Source: Flavobacterium sp. MDT1-60
Lineage (GTDB): Bacteria > Bacteroidota > Bacteroidia > Flavobacteriales > Flavobacteriaceae
Reading direction: 5' to 3'
DNA length: 64,000 bases
Assembly (NCBI RefSeq): GCF_014844035.1
Contig: NZ_CP062159.1
Location: 806,001-870,000, forward strand
The position numbers and the translations under genes are program-made. The notes under the pieces are model-generated. The model did no database searches, was not told the origin of the DNA, and was given only the letters and a program-made list of their open reading frames with translations. This document shows positions 1 through 8,395 of the stretch, piece by piece; positions within the stretch are counted from its first letter, which is position 1; every line of letters begins with the position of its first letter.

Positions 1-1678
1 ATAAAGGATCGACGTTAAAAGCTACAACACGTGCATTTTGCTTGATGTATTTCTTAATTAAAACAGGCAAACGTAAATTTCCCGGCTCTAATTCGTCTAT
101 GATTTTATCAAATTTATTTAAGTCTGATTCGGCTTCATCAAAAATAAAGTCTTTATCAGCGTCTTTCAGTTTTACTTTATAAGCTTTCTTAGGATGAATA
201 TATTGCGCAATATAAGGATCGTAATAATTTGATTTCATAAACTCAATCATCAGTGATTTTGAGAAATCAGAGAATTGATTACTGATACTCACGCCGCCTA
301 ATAAGAATTTGTGTTCCGGATAACGTAGTGTGGTATGAATAATTCCTTTCCACAACAAGAATAAAGGCATTGGTTTTTGCTGATATTCCTTTATGATAAA
401 AGCACGTCCCATTTCGATCGATTTGTGCATCATATCGTGCAATTCAGGCTCAAATCTAAACAAGTCATTCAGATAAAAACCTTCAATTCCATATTTCGGA
501 TAAATTTCAGAACCTAATCCCATACGGTAGGCACCTGCAATTTTTTTGGTTTCATCATCCCATAAAAACATGTGGTGATAATATTGGTCAAATTTATCTA
601 AATCGATAGATTCATTTGTCCCTTCACCAACTTCACGGAAAGTGATTTCTCGTAAACGTCCAATTTCATGTAAAATATTCGGAACAGATTTAGCTGTAGC
701 AAAAAATACTTCGTAATTTTTACTTTGCAGTAAACGGCAATCGCTGTTTCTTAACGCATCAACTTCAGCAATCATTTTTGATTCGCTTGCCGGCGTTACA
801 ATTTTTTTAGGTGCTTTTGGTATTTTTAAGCTCGCGGTATCAATCAGTTTGCTGTCCTTTTCAAAAGGATTGGCAAGCATATAGGTTTTCTTTCTTAAGA
901 ATTCTGAATATTCTTCAAACGATTCAATTTCGTTTTGTTCGTTTACCGAGATCGGTTTACCAATACGAACTTTAATTACACGATCTTTTTGAGTTAATAG
1001 CTCTGATGGTAATTTTGCAGTACGCAAAGTATCGTCAATTTTAGAAAGCCAATAAAATAATTTACTGTTTTTAGCATGAAAATAAATCGGTACAACAGGA
1101 ACTTTTGCTTTTCTGATTAGCTTCAAAGCCCCTTCTTCCCAAGGTTTGTCGACTACTAATTTTCCATCTTTATAAGTAGAAACTTCCCCGGCAGGGAAAA
1201 TTCCCAAAGGTTTTCCATCGCTTAAATGGCGTAAAGTTTCCTTGATTCCTACCACGCTTGATTTGGCATCCTTATGATTTTCAAAAGGATTAACCGGCAT
1301 GATGTATTTTTTAAGCGGAACAATTCGGTGCAATAAAAAGTTGGCGATGATTTTGAAATTTGGTTCTCTTTCCAACATTAATTTCAATAATAAAATACCA
1401 TCAATTCCTCCAAGCGGATGATTTGAGATGGTAATATAAGCGCCGTCTTTAGGTAAACGTTTTAAATCTTCTTCAGGAATTTCGAATTTGATTTCCATCT
1501 CATCCAAAATCCCGTTTAAAAACGGAACATCCTCTAAGTGTTTATTATGATCGTAAATTTTATTAAGGGTAGAGATCTTAAGAACCTTCATAAGAATCCA
1601 GCCTGAGAAAGTACCGAAAACTCCGTACTTATCAACATTTATTGCCTTTGCAACTTCTTTCGCGGTAACTAAACCCAT
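1..1678 (-). CDS. olsF: Bifunctional acyltransferase, OlsF-like (PlsC-type plus GNAT-type), partial
   Basis: I translated this gene from the sequence; it starts at the ATG at 1678 and runs off the left edge, so its C-terminus is missing. The N-terminal half (about residues 60-270) looks like a PlsC-type lysophospholipid acyltransferase: ISNHPLGGIDG at about 85 has the His...Asp pair, and IFPAGEVST lies near 160. The second half (from about 320) resembles the hemolysin/GNAT-type N-acyltransferase fold, with segments such as LREITFREVGEGT and LFLLWKGI. This two-domain order is that of OlsF, known from Flavobacterium johnsoniae and Serratia, where the C-terminal domain N-acylates ornithine and the N-terminal domain adds the second acyl chain, giving aminolipids of the membrane. 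The exact amino acid head group here (ornithine, glycine or other) is inference. It is divergently transcribed from exonuclease III. Confidence 0.75.
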   Translation of the reverse strand, partial: MGLVTAKEVAKAINVDKYGVFGTFSGWILMKVLKISTLNKIYDHNKHLEDVPFLNGILDEMEIKFEIPEEDLKRLPKDGAYITISNHPLGGIDGILLLKLMLEREPNFKIIANFLLHRIVPLKKYIMPVNPFENHKDAKSSVVGIKETLRHLSDGKPLGIFPAGEVSTYKDGKLVVDKPWEEGALKLIRKAKVPVVPIYFHAKNSKLFYWLSKIDDTLRTAKLPSELLTQKDRVIKVRIGKPISVNEQNEIESFEEYSEFLRKKTYMLANPFEKDSKLIDTASLKIPKAPKKIVTPASESKMIAEVDALRNSDCRLLQSKNYEVFFATAKSVPNILHEIGRLREITFREVGEGTNESIDLDKFDQYYHHMFLWDDETKKIAGAYRMGLGSEIYPKYGIEGFYLNDLFRFEPELHDMMHKSIEMGRAFIIKEYQQKPMPLFLLWKGIIHTTLRYPEHKFLLGGVSISNQFSDFSKSLMIEFMKSNYYDPYIAQYIHPKKAYKVKLKDADKDFIFDEAESDLNKFDKIIDELEPGNLRLPVLIKKYIKQNARVVAFNVDPL

Positions 1679-1708
1679 GTACTATTTTTAATTTATTAGA
1701 GCAGCGAA

Positions 1709-1716
1709 CAAAGATA
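1709..1716 (-). promoter_or_regulatory. Candidate -7 element for the OlsF-like gene
   Basis: Read on the minus strand this is TATCTTTG, a perfect match to the Bacteroidota -7 consensus TAnnTTTG, 31 nt before the ATG. No clear -33 TTG lies at the usual spacing, so this is a motif match only. Confidence 0.4.
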
Positions 1717-1768
1717 ACAAAAAACTCTACTTTTCGTTGATTCCAACACAAACTTTCCACTTTTTTAT

Positions 1769-1776
1769 TACATTTG
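1769..1776 (+). promoter_or_regulatory. Candidate -7 element for xth
   Basis: TACATTTG matches TAnnTTTG and lies 22 nt before the xth start codon. A convincing -33 partner is not visible. Confidence 0.35.
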
Positions 1777-1798
1777 GAATCCTAAAAAAAATACACTG

Positions 1799-2560
1799 AT
1801 GAAAATTATTTCTTATAATGTTAACGGAATTCGTGCAGCAATAACTAAAGGTTTTATCGAATGGCTGCAACAGGCAAACCCTGATGTAATTTGCCTTCAG
1901 GAAATAAAAGCGACTCAGGAACAAATTCCGGTCGACGATATCACGGCCGCAGGCTATCCGTTTCAATATTATTATCCCGCAACAAAAAAAGGATATAGCG
2001 GTGTTGCTATCCTTTCTAAAATAAAACCCAACAATGTCGTTTTCGGAACCGGAATTCATCACATGGATTTTGAAGGTCGTAACCTTCGTGCCGATTTTGA
2101 CGATTGCTCTGTAATGAGTTTATACCTTCCATCAGGGACAAATATTGAAAGATTAGATCATAAATTTATGTTTATGGATGACTTTCAAAACTATATCAAC
2201 GAATTAAAAGTAACCATTCCGAATCTGATCATTTGCGGCGATTACAATATTTGTCACGAAGCAATAGATATTCACGATCCCGTTCGTAATAAAACCGTTT
2301 CAGGATTTTTACCACAAGAACGCGCATGGCTTGACGGTTTTATGAAATCTGGTTTCATCGATAGTTTCCGTCATTTCAACAAAGATCCGCACCATTATTC
2401 GTGGTGGAGTTATCGTGCCGGAGCCCGTGGGAATAACAAAGGATGGCGTATCGATTACAATTTGGTAAGCGATTCCATGGAGCACAGATTAAAACGTGCT
2501 GTTATTCTTCCAGATGCCATACATTCAGATCATTGTCCGGTTTTAGTTGAAATTGATTAA
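1799..2560 (+). CDS. xth: Exodeoxyribonuclease III (AP endonuclease)
   Basis: This 253-residue protein belongs to the endonuclease/exonuclease/phosphatase fold and is the expected size of bacterial ExoIII/ExoA. It should cut DNA 5' of abasic sites and remove 3' blocking groups in base excision repair, in the cytoplasm. The catalytic set is all visible: N7 in SYNVNGIRA, E35 in LQEIKA, D148 and N150 in CGDYN, D219 in WRIDYNLVS, and D244-H245 in SDHCPV. WRIDY is the usual signature of the ExoA subfamily. It stands alone, divergent from the acyltransferase gene, and is followed by an AT-rich spacer of about 120 nt and then the OmpA-type lipoprotein. Whether xth or exoA is the better symbol cannot be settled by reading. 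Confidence 0.93.
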   Translation: MKIISYNVNGIRAAITKGFIEWLQQANPDVICLQEIKATQEQIPVDDITAAGYPFQYYYPATKKGYSGVAILSKIKPNNVVFGTGIHHMDFEGRNLRADFDDCSVMSLYLPSGTNIERLDHKFMFMDDFQNYINELKVTIPNLIICGDYNICHEAIDIHDPVRNKTVSGFLPQERAWLDGFMKSGFIDSFRHFNKDPHHYSWWSYRAGARGNNKGWRIDYNLVSDSMEHRLKRAVILPDAIHSDHCPVLVEID

Positions 2561-2681
2561 AGTTTGGTATTGTTCTTGTTGAAAGAATAGCAGTTTAAAA
2601 TTCAAAATTGACATTGTTATTGGTATTGAATTTTGATATTGTTTGATTATTAATACCCTCCAAATAAAACCAAAAAGTAAA

Positions 2682-3626
2682 ATGATTAAAAAGGCCTCTA
2701 TCGGATTACTAGTTGTAGCCATGTCTATGACTTCATGTGTGTCCAAGAAAATTTACAACGATCTTGAAACCAAATATTCAGATCTTAAAAAAGAAAATCG
2801 TTCCATCGCTGATGAAAATGCTGAATTGCAAAAATCAAAAAATCAGTTAGAGTTAGATCGTGATAAATTAACTAAAGATTTAGCTAGTACAAAAGATGAT
2901 CTTGCTAAACAAAAAGCAGATTTAGCTGCAGAACAAAAGAAATACAAAGTATTACAGGATTCTTATAATGCATTAGAGAAAAACAGCAACGATGCATTAG
3001 AAAGTAATATGGCTAAAAACCGTGAATTGTTAGCGCAATTAGAAGCAAAATCTAAAAAACTAGCCGAAGAACAAGCACGTTTAGATAAAACAGCAAGTCG
3101 CTTAAACGAACTTGAAGCGATGATTGCTGCAAAAGAAGCGGCAATGAAAAAACTGAAAGAAACGTTGTCTAAAGCCTTAAACGGTTTTGAAGGAAAAGGT
3201 TTGACAGTAGAACAAAAAAACGGAAAAGTTTACGTTTCTATGGAAAACAAATTGCTTTTCAACTCAGGAAGCTGGGCTGTTGGAGTAGAAGGTAGAAAAG
3301 CGGTTGTTGAATTAGGAAAAGTATTAGGAGATAATCCGGATCTTTCCGTATTAATTGAAGGACATACAGATGATGATCCATATGCAGGTTCAGGTCCAAT
3401 TGCAAACAACTGGGATCTATCAACTAAAAGAGCGACTGCAATTGTAAATATTTTAAGTGAAAACACTAAAATCAACAAACAAAAATTAACAGCTGCAGGT
3501 CGTAGCGAATTTTCTCCATTGGCAAGCAACGCAACTCCGGAAGGAAAAGCAAAAAACCGCAGAATCGAAATCATCTTAACGCCAAGATTAGATGAAATCG
3601 CTGAGATGCTTAATAGCATAAACTAA
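2682..3626 (+). CDS. OmpA-family outer-membrane lipoprotein with coiled coil
   Basis: I start at the ATG at 2682 because it gives a clean lipoprotein signal (MIKKASIGLLVVAMSMTSC, lipidated Cys19); an upstream in-frame ATG at 2643 would add 13 residues that spoil it. The 314-residue product has a long Lys/Glu/Ala/Leu-rich coiled coil (about residues 25-165) and then an OmpA-type peptidoglycan-binding domain (about 190-305). The latter carries LIEGHTDDDP, NWDLSTKRA and GRSEF...NRRIEI, the usual sites that hold diaminopimelate. It likely tethers the outer membrane to the peptidoglycan from the periplasm. The closest familiar type is the Pal/OmpA-like lipoprotein common in Flavobacteriia. A strong hairpin terminator follows at 3664-3702, so it is probably monocistronic. 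Confidence 0.85.
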   Translation: MIKKASIGLLVVAMSMTSCVSKKIYNDLETKYSDLKKENRSIADENAELQKSKNQLELDRDKLTKDLASTKDDLAKQKADLAAEQKKYKVLQDSYNALEKNSNDALESNMAKNRELLAQLEAKSKKLAEEQARLDKTASRLNELEAMIAAKEAAMKKLKETLSKALNGFEGKGLTVEQKNGKVYVSMENKLLFNSGSWAVGVEGRKAVVELGKVLGDNPDLSVLIEGHTDDDPYAGSGPIANNWDLSTKRATAIVNILSENTKINKQKLTAAGRSEFSPLASNATPEGKAKNRRIEIILTPRLDEIAEMLNSIN

Positions 3627-3663
3627 GACGCTAAGGTTCTAAGGGACTAAGATTCTAAGTTTT

Positions 3664-3702
3664 AAAAAAGGGTTCAAAGTAAAACTTTGAACCCTTTTTT
3701 TT
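3664..3702 (+). terminator. Intrinsic terminator after the OmpA-type lipoprotein gene
   Basis: An 11-bp perfect stem (GGGTTCAAAGT at 3670-3680 with ACTTTGAACCC at 3684-3694), a 3-nt loop and a run of eight T form a textbook rho-independent terminator. Confidence 0.9.
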
Positions 3703-3823
3703 GAAATCTCAAAATTGAAATCCCAAATTCCAATTTTGAACCTGTTAGTAATTTTGGAATTTGGAATTTACTTTTTATGTCCTTTTTAACTTTTGTCACA
3801 TTTTCATTTGAAAAATCCCGTTG

Positions 3824-3831
3824 TATCTTTG
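3824..3831 (+). promoter_or_regulatory. Candidate -7 element for the aldo/keto reductase gene
   Basis: TATCTTTG is a perfect TAnnTTTG match about 68 nt upstream of the ATG. The transcribed leader would contain the CTTAG-word repeat. Confidence 0.4.
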
Positions 3832-3899
3832 AACCTTATAATACGAAGAGAAAAACCTTAGCATCTTAGTGACTCAGTACCTTAGAACCTCAAAAAGAA

Positions 3900-4937
3900 A
3901 TGAAATACACAACTTTACCCAATACCGATATAAAAGTTAGCAAAATATGTCTCGGAACGATGACTTTCGGGCAACAAAATACAGAGGCTGAAGGACATGC
4001 TCAAATGGATTATGCACTTGAAAGAGGCGTGAACTTTTTTGATACCGCCGAAATGTATTCCGTTCCGGCAAGCGAGGCAACTTACGGGAGTACAGAGAAA
4101 ATCGTTGGAACCTGGTTTAAGAAATCAGGAAATCGCGAAAAAGTAGTTTTGGCTTCAAAAATCGCTGGTCCAAATGCCAATTTTGGTTATATGCGCGAAA
4201 AACTGGATTTCTCTCCTGCAAGTATCAAATATGCTTTAGATAATAGCTTAAAACGCCTTCAGACAGATTATATCGATTTGTATCAAATGCATTGGCCGGA
4301 ACGCAAAACCAATACTTTTGGACAACGCGCTTTTAAAGTTCAAAATGATCCCTGGGAAGATAATTTCAGAGAAGTTCTGGAAACTTTTGATGGATTAATC
4401 AAAGAAGGAAAAATAAAAAATATTGGTGTCTCTAACGAAAATGCCTGGGGAATGATGCGTTTTCTGGAAGAAAGTAAATATCAAAACCTGCCAAGAATCA
4501 AAACCATTCAAAATCCGTATAACTTACTAAACCGCCTTTTTGAGGTTGGTTCTGCTGAAGTTTCAATACATGAAAATGTTGGTTTACTTGGATATTCCCC
4601 ATTAGGATTTGGAACTTTGACGGGTAAATTCTTAACCGGAGAAGAGCATCCGAATGCGAGAATTAAACTTTTTCCGCAATATACGCGCTATAACAGCGAG
4701 CAATGTACACAAGCAACAAAATTATATCAGGAAATTGCTAAAAAACACGGATTAACATTGACAGAATTAGCAATGGGATTTGTATTGCAACAGCCGTTTC
4801 TGACAAGTACTATTATCGGTGCTACAACATTGGAACAATTAAAAGAAAACATCGACACAATTGATATTGTCCTTTCAAAAGAAATCTTAAACGAGATTGA
4901 GAAAGTTCAGGCGATTATTCCTGATCCGGCTCCTTAA
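3900..4937 (+). CDS. tas: Aldo/keto reductase, Tas-like
   Basis: The 345-residue protein matches the length and sequence style of E. coli Tas (346 residues), an NADP(H)-dependent (beta/alpha)8-barrel oxidoreductase of the AKR superfamily. The catalytic tetrad is intact: D48 and Y53 in FFDTAEMYSVP, K87 in LASKIAG and H131 in YQMHWPER. The cofactor-binding end is seen in IIGATTLEQLKENI near residue 305. Substrate is unknown; in E. coli Tas complements tyrosine auxotrophy under special conditions, which does not define its normal job. The gene is single, preceded by a repeat-rich leader and followed by a palindromic element shared with the convergent glycosyltransferase gene. Confidence 0.85.
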   Translation: MKYTTLPNTDIKVSKICLGTMTFGQQNTEAEGHAQMDYALERGVNFFDTAEMYSVPASEATYGSTEKIVGTWFKKSGNREKVVLASKIAGPNANFGYMREKLDFSPASIKYALDNSLKRLQTDYIDLYQMHWPERKTNTFGQRAFKVQNDPWEDNFREVLETFDGLIKEGKIKNIGVSNENAWGMMRFLEESKYQNLPRIKTIQNPYNLLNRLFEVGSAEVSIHENVGLLGYSPLGFGTLTGKFLTGEEHPNARIKLFPQYTRYNSEQCTQATKLYQEIAKKHGLTLTELAMGFVLQQPFLTSTIIGATTLEQLKENIDTIDIVLSKEILNEIEKVQAIIPDPAP

Positions 4938-4942
4938 GAAAC

Positions 4943-5046
4943 TATAGCCACAAAGACGCGAAGTCGCAAAGTTTTTTATTAGAAGATGAAAAACTTTGCG
5001 ACTTCTCAGTTTTAAATACTTTGTGTCTTTGCGCCTTAGTGGCAAA
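4943..5046. repeat. Palindromic intergenic element, likely bidirectional terminator
   Basis: Between two convergent genes, a perfect 17-bp stem (4960-4976 with 4989-5005; core GAAGTCGCAAAG / CTTTGCGACTTC) has a 12-nt loop and T/A-rich inner ends. Outer words GCCACAAAGACGC (about 4947-4959) and GTCTTTGCGCCTTAGTGGC (about 5024-5042) also pair imperfectly. It could stop transcription both ways and belongs to the same word family seen in other gaps. Confidence 0.6.
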
Positions 5047-5049
5047 TCA

Positions 5050-7014
5050 TTACAAATCAAATTCACCATCCGTTGCTAATGAATCAACTGGAATCGCAGT
5101 CGAATCAGGAGCTTTAATTTTTATTAAGGAACGCGCATTTCCGGAAATGTAAACAGGCAGTTGTCCAAGGGTGTCTTCCGGAATCAAAAGACCTCGGCGA
5201 AACATTAGATTCTTCAGGAACTTTTGATTTTTTACAGCATAATCTCTTAAATTACCCTCGTCATTGAATTGATACATGAATTTTCTCGGCTTCGGAATAA
5301 TCGTAGCTAAAAACAAACATTCATCTACATTTAAAGCAGAAGGAGCTTTTTGGAAATAAAAATGACTTGCTTCGCCAATTCCGTATACATTTGGCCCCCA
5401 TTCGATAATGTTGAAGTATACTTCCAGCATTCTTTCTTTACTTGCAATGCGATTGTTTTCTAAAATATAAACCAACAGAATTTCTTCCAGCTTTCTCGAA
5501 AGCGTTTTTTCACGAGTCAGGAAAACATTTTTAATCAACTGCATGCTGATTGTACTCGCTCCTCGTGAGAATTTTTTGGTTCTGATGTTTTTAAGAATCG
5601 ATTGTTTGAATGCCTCGTTGATAAAACCACGATGTGAAAAGAAAGACGGATCTTCCGTCGTCAAAACAGATTTTCTTAAATAAGGCGAAATCTGGTCTAA
5701 AGGCGTGTAATTCGGATTTGCATTTCCAACCAAAATTGGGCGTTGTTGAACATTCTGAATAATAGCGCGATAGACAAATTCTCCGTTTAATTTGTTCAGA
5801 TTAGCTTCTCCGTATTTCGTGATTCTTAAATCTTCCTTATTCATTTTGCTGTCAAAAACCAGCGTATTCGGTTTGTTTTTATTGAATTTGAAATCCAGTT
5901 TATAATCGAAATTTCCGGTCGCTTCCATTCCCTGAAAATGCGTAAACAATCCGTCCGGCAACGAAACAATAAAGTCCTGCGCCTTCATTTTCGGAATAGT
6001 AACTTTCAAAGTATAAACCGTATCCTTTTCAGTATTATAAGAAATATAAGGTTTTACTTTTATTTTATTCAATTGCATGGTAGAAGTGCTGTCGATGGAA
6101 ATGAAATCATCTCCCAGTAAAAAGCGATAATCAAAACGGGCATTTTTGATCACAACATCTTTGCTGGCAATTTTTGGGTGATTGATTTTTAAATTGGTAA
6201 TCGAAGTATAACCGTCAATGTGTAATTCGCTTCCGTCTTTATCAATGTTTTCAACATTCAGTCGAATAGAATCAAAACTTGCTTTAAGATTATAACGTTC
6301 ATCTAAATACGGAACACGAATGGCGCCGGTATCCAGATTAAAAAATCGAATATCTGCTTTTTTGTTTCTGGGATCGGCAAAACCTTTTATGTTCCAGCGT
6401 TGGTCAAAATCCTTGCTTTGAACGTGAAGATTGGTTTCGAGCTGTTTGTTGTCTAAAACGAGTTTGCTAATCGCAATTGAAGCTTTTTTACCATTATCAT
6501 CAATTCTGAAATTTAGGTTTTCCAAATTCATATCTGTCGGAACTAAATTCAGTAGCTGTGAGATAATACGATAGGCAAAAGTGGCGTATTTACGTTTTTC
6601 ATTATTATCTGACTCTGATTTATCCCTTTTCAGAAAAGCATCAAAATTTCGAACTTTTCCTTTTTTTACAAATTGAACGTAGCCATTGTTGATTTTCAAC
6701 GTTCCAACCTGAACATTACCAATCAATAAATTCGATAAGCTGATACTGGTTTCAATTTTATGGATGTGAAAAAGTGTATCAGCATTTTTTGGAACCAGAA
6801 TTACATCTGTTAATTTAATCGTGGACAAACCATCAAACGAGGCCGATTTTACTGAAAAAGTACTGTTATAATCGACATTCATTTTGCGGGTTACTTTGGC
6901 AATGGCTTGTTTTAAAAGCGAATCGCGAAAAAAGTAAAGTCCTGAAAAAAGCACTGCTAATACCAGGGCAAGTACTAAGAGTGCTTTGTAAATTTTTTGT
7001 TTTGGAAAATTCAT
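5050..7014 (-). CDS. Peptidoglycan glycosyltransferase (GT51) with AsmA-like N-terminal region
   Basis: This 654-residue membrane protein has one N-terminal transmembrane helix (about residues 9-28), a long beta-rich periplasmic region (about 30-420) of the AsmA/TamB-like style, and a C-terminal glycosyltransferase-51 domain (about 435-610). GT51 motifs are clear: EDPSFFSHRGF with the catalytic Glu, GASTISMQLIKN, RKLEEILL and EVYFNIIEWG. No penicillin-binding transpeptidase domain follows, so it should polymerise lipid II into glycan strands but not cross-link them. It starts 19 nt after radA and probably shares an operon with radA and the esterase-like gene. The large extra N-terminal region is not part of a classical MtgA; a structural or scaffold role is inference. 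Confidence 0.85.
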   Translation of the reverse strand: MNFPKQKIYKALLVLALVLAVLFSGLYFFRDSLLKQAIAKVTRKMNVDYNSTFSVKSASFDGLSTIKLTDVILVPKNADTLFHIHKIETSISLSNLLIGNVQVGTLKINNGYVQFVKKGKVRNFDAFLKRDKSESDNNEKRKYATFAYRIISQLLNLVPTDMNLENLNFRIDDNGKKASIAISKLVLDNKQLETNLHVQSKDFDQRWNIKGFADPRNKKADIRFFNLDTGAIRVPYLDERYNLKASFDSIRLNVENIDKDGSELHIDGYTSITNLKINHPKIASKDVVIKNARFDYRFLLGDDFISIDSTSTMQLNKIKVKPYISYNTEKDTVYTLKVTIPKMKAQDFIVSLPDGLFTHFQGMEATGNFDYKLDFKFNKNKPNTLVFDSKMNKEDLRITKYGEANLNKLNGEFVYRAIIQNVQQRPILVGNANPNYTPLDQISPYLRKSVLTTEDPSFFSHRGFINEAFKQSILKNIRTKKFSRGASTISMQLIKNVFLTREKTLSRKLEEILLVYILENNRIASKERMLEVYFNIIEWGPNVYGIGEASHFYFQKAPSALNVDECLFLATIIPKPRKFMYQFNDEGNLRDYAVKNQKFLKNLMFRRGLLIPEDTLGQLPVYISGNARSLIKIKAPDSTAIPVDSLATDGEFDL

Positions 7015-7033
7015 AAAGTAGGTTTATAAAAAA

Positions 7034-8395
7034 TTAACCAAATAAAATACTGGCTACATCTTCAATTTTAGCAACAAGCTCAATCTTGATTCCGGTATTT
7101 TTTAAGGCGATTTTATTGTATTTGGATACAAAGATAGTATTGAAGCCTAATTTTTCAGCTTCCTGAATACGCTGATCTACGCGGTTTACCGGACGAATTT
7201 CTCCTGAAAGACCAACTTCTCCGGCAAAACAAAAACCTTTTGTAACCGGAATGTCTTCGTTTGAAGACAAAATGGCGGCAACAACGGCTAAGTCTATTGC
7301 AGGATCATCGACTGAAATTCCACCTGTTACGTTCAGAAAAACATCTTTGGCACCTAAACGAAATCCGGCTCTTTTTTCTAAAACAGCCAATATCATGTTT
7401 AGTCTCTTTGCGTTGTAACCTGTAGTGCTTCGCTGAGGTGTTCCGTAAACTGCGGTACTCACAAGCGATTGTATTTCGATCATTAACGGACGCATACCTT
7501 CCATCGTAGTGGCAATCGCAGTTCCGGACATCTCTTCGTCTTTATGGGAAATCAATATTTCTGAAGGATTGCTTACTTCTCGCAAACCGCTTCCTAACAT
7601 TTCATAAATTCCCAATTCAGCTGTTGAGCCAAAACGATTTTTTAAGGAACGTAAAATTCGGTAAACGTGATTTCGATCGCCTTCAAATTGCAAAACGGTA
7701 TCGACCATATGTTCTAAAATCTTTGGTCCGGCGATATTTCCGTCTTTCGTAATATGTCCGATTAGAATAACCGGAATATTGGTTTCCTTAGCAAATTTGA
7801 TTAACTCGGCCGTTGTTTCTCTAATTTGAGAAATACTCCCAGCCGTTGATTCAATATAATCCGTATGTAAAGTTTGAATCGAATCGATAATGACAATTTC
7901 GGGTTGAATGGCTTCAATTTGTTTGAAGATATTTTGCGTTTTCGTTTCTGTCAGAATGTAGCAATTGTCACTATTCGGCGTAATTCTTTCGGCACGCATT
8001 TTTATTTGTTTCTGACTTTCTTCACCAGAAACATATAAAGTTTTATAGGGTAATTTTAATGAAATTTGAAGCAAAAGGGTGCTTTTTCCTATTCCCGGCT
8101 CACCTCCTAAAAGCGTTAAAGAGCCAGGAACGATTCCGCCGCCTAAAACACGATTCAATTCGCCATCAGTGGTGTCCATTCGGATTTCCTGAGCCGAATC
8201 AATTTCATTGATTTTTAACGGACGCGGTACTTTACCGGTTGCCGTCGGTTCACTTTTCCAGGCGACTTTTTCCTGCTTCTGAATGATTTCTTCGGCAATA
8301 GTATTCCATTCTTTGCAGGCATTGCATTGCCCTTGCCATTTGGCATATTGGGTTCCGCAATTCTGACAAAAAAAGGAAGTTTTAACTTTTGACAT
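7034..8395 (-). CDS. radA: DNA repair protein RadA
   Basis: The 453-residue protein has the standard RadA layout. An N-terminal four-cysteine zinc finger (CQNCG...CNACKEW, residues 10-25) is followed by a RecA-like ATPase with Walker A GGEPGIGKSTLL (about 97-108), Walker B-like IVIIDSIQ and the RadA-specific KNRFG motif (about 252). The C-terminal Lon-like domain carries LNVTGGISVDDPAIDLA. RadA promotes branch migration and recombination-intermediate processing in the cytoplasm. Its ATG overlaps the stop codon of the upstream esterase-like gene by one base (TAATG), so translation is probably coupled. The GT51 gene follows 19 nt later. Confidence 0.95.
   Translation of the reverse strand: MSKVKTSFFCQNCGTQYAKWQGQCNACKEWNTIAEEIIQKQEKVAWKSEPTATGKVPRPLKINEIDSAQEIRMDTTDGELNRVLGGGIVPGSLTLLGGEPGIGKSTLLLQISLKLPYKTLYVSGEESQKQIKMRAERITPNSDNCYILTETKTQNIFKQIEAIQPEIVIIDSIQTLHTDYIESTAGSISQIRETTAELIKFAKETNIPVILIGHITKDGNIAGPKILEHMVDTVLQFEGDRNHVYRILRSLKNRFGSTAELGIYEMLGSGLREVSNPSEILISHKDEEMSGTAIATTMEGMRPLMIEIQSLVSTAVYGTPQRSTTGYNAKRLNMILAVLEKRAGFRLGAKDVFLNVTGGISVDDPAIDLAVVAAILSSNEDIPVTKGFCFAGEVGLSGEIRPVNRVDQRIQEAEKLGFNTIFVSKYNKIALKNTGIKIELVAKIEDVASILFG

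Larger units (their letters stand above)
3626..3898. repeat. Intergenic palindromic repeat cluster (CTAAG/CTTAG and AAATTCCAA words)
   Basis: This 270-nt gap holds, besides the terminator, two nested imperfect inverted repeats. The outer pair is a block of CTAAG words just after the stop codon (about 3626-3657) and CTTAG words just before the next gene (about 3855-3892). The inner pair is CCAAATTCCAA (3723-3733) with TTGGAATTTGG (3754-3764), a perfect 11-bp stem. No ORF is supported here. Confidence 0.6.

Noticed and set aside
2543..2746. 67-residue minus-strand ORF between xth and the OmpA-type gene
   Set aside because: It overlaps the start of the lipoprotein gene and has no signal beyond hydrophobic composition.
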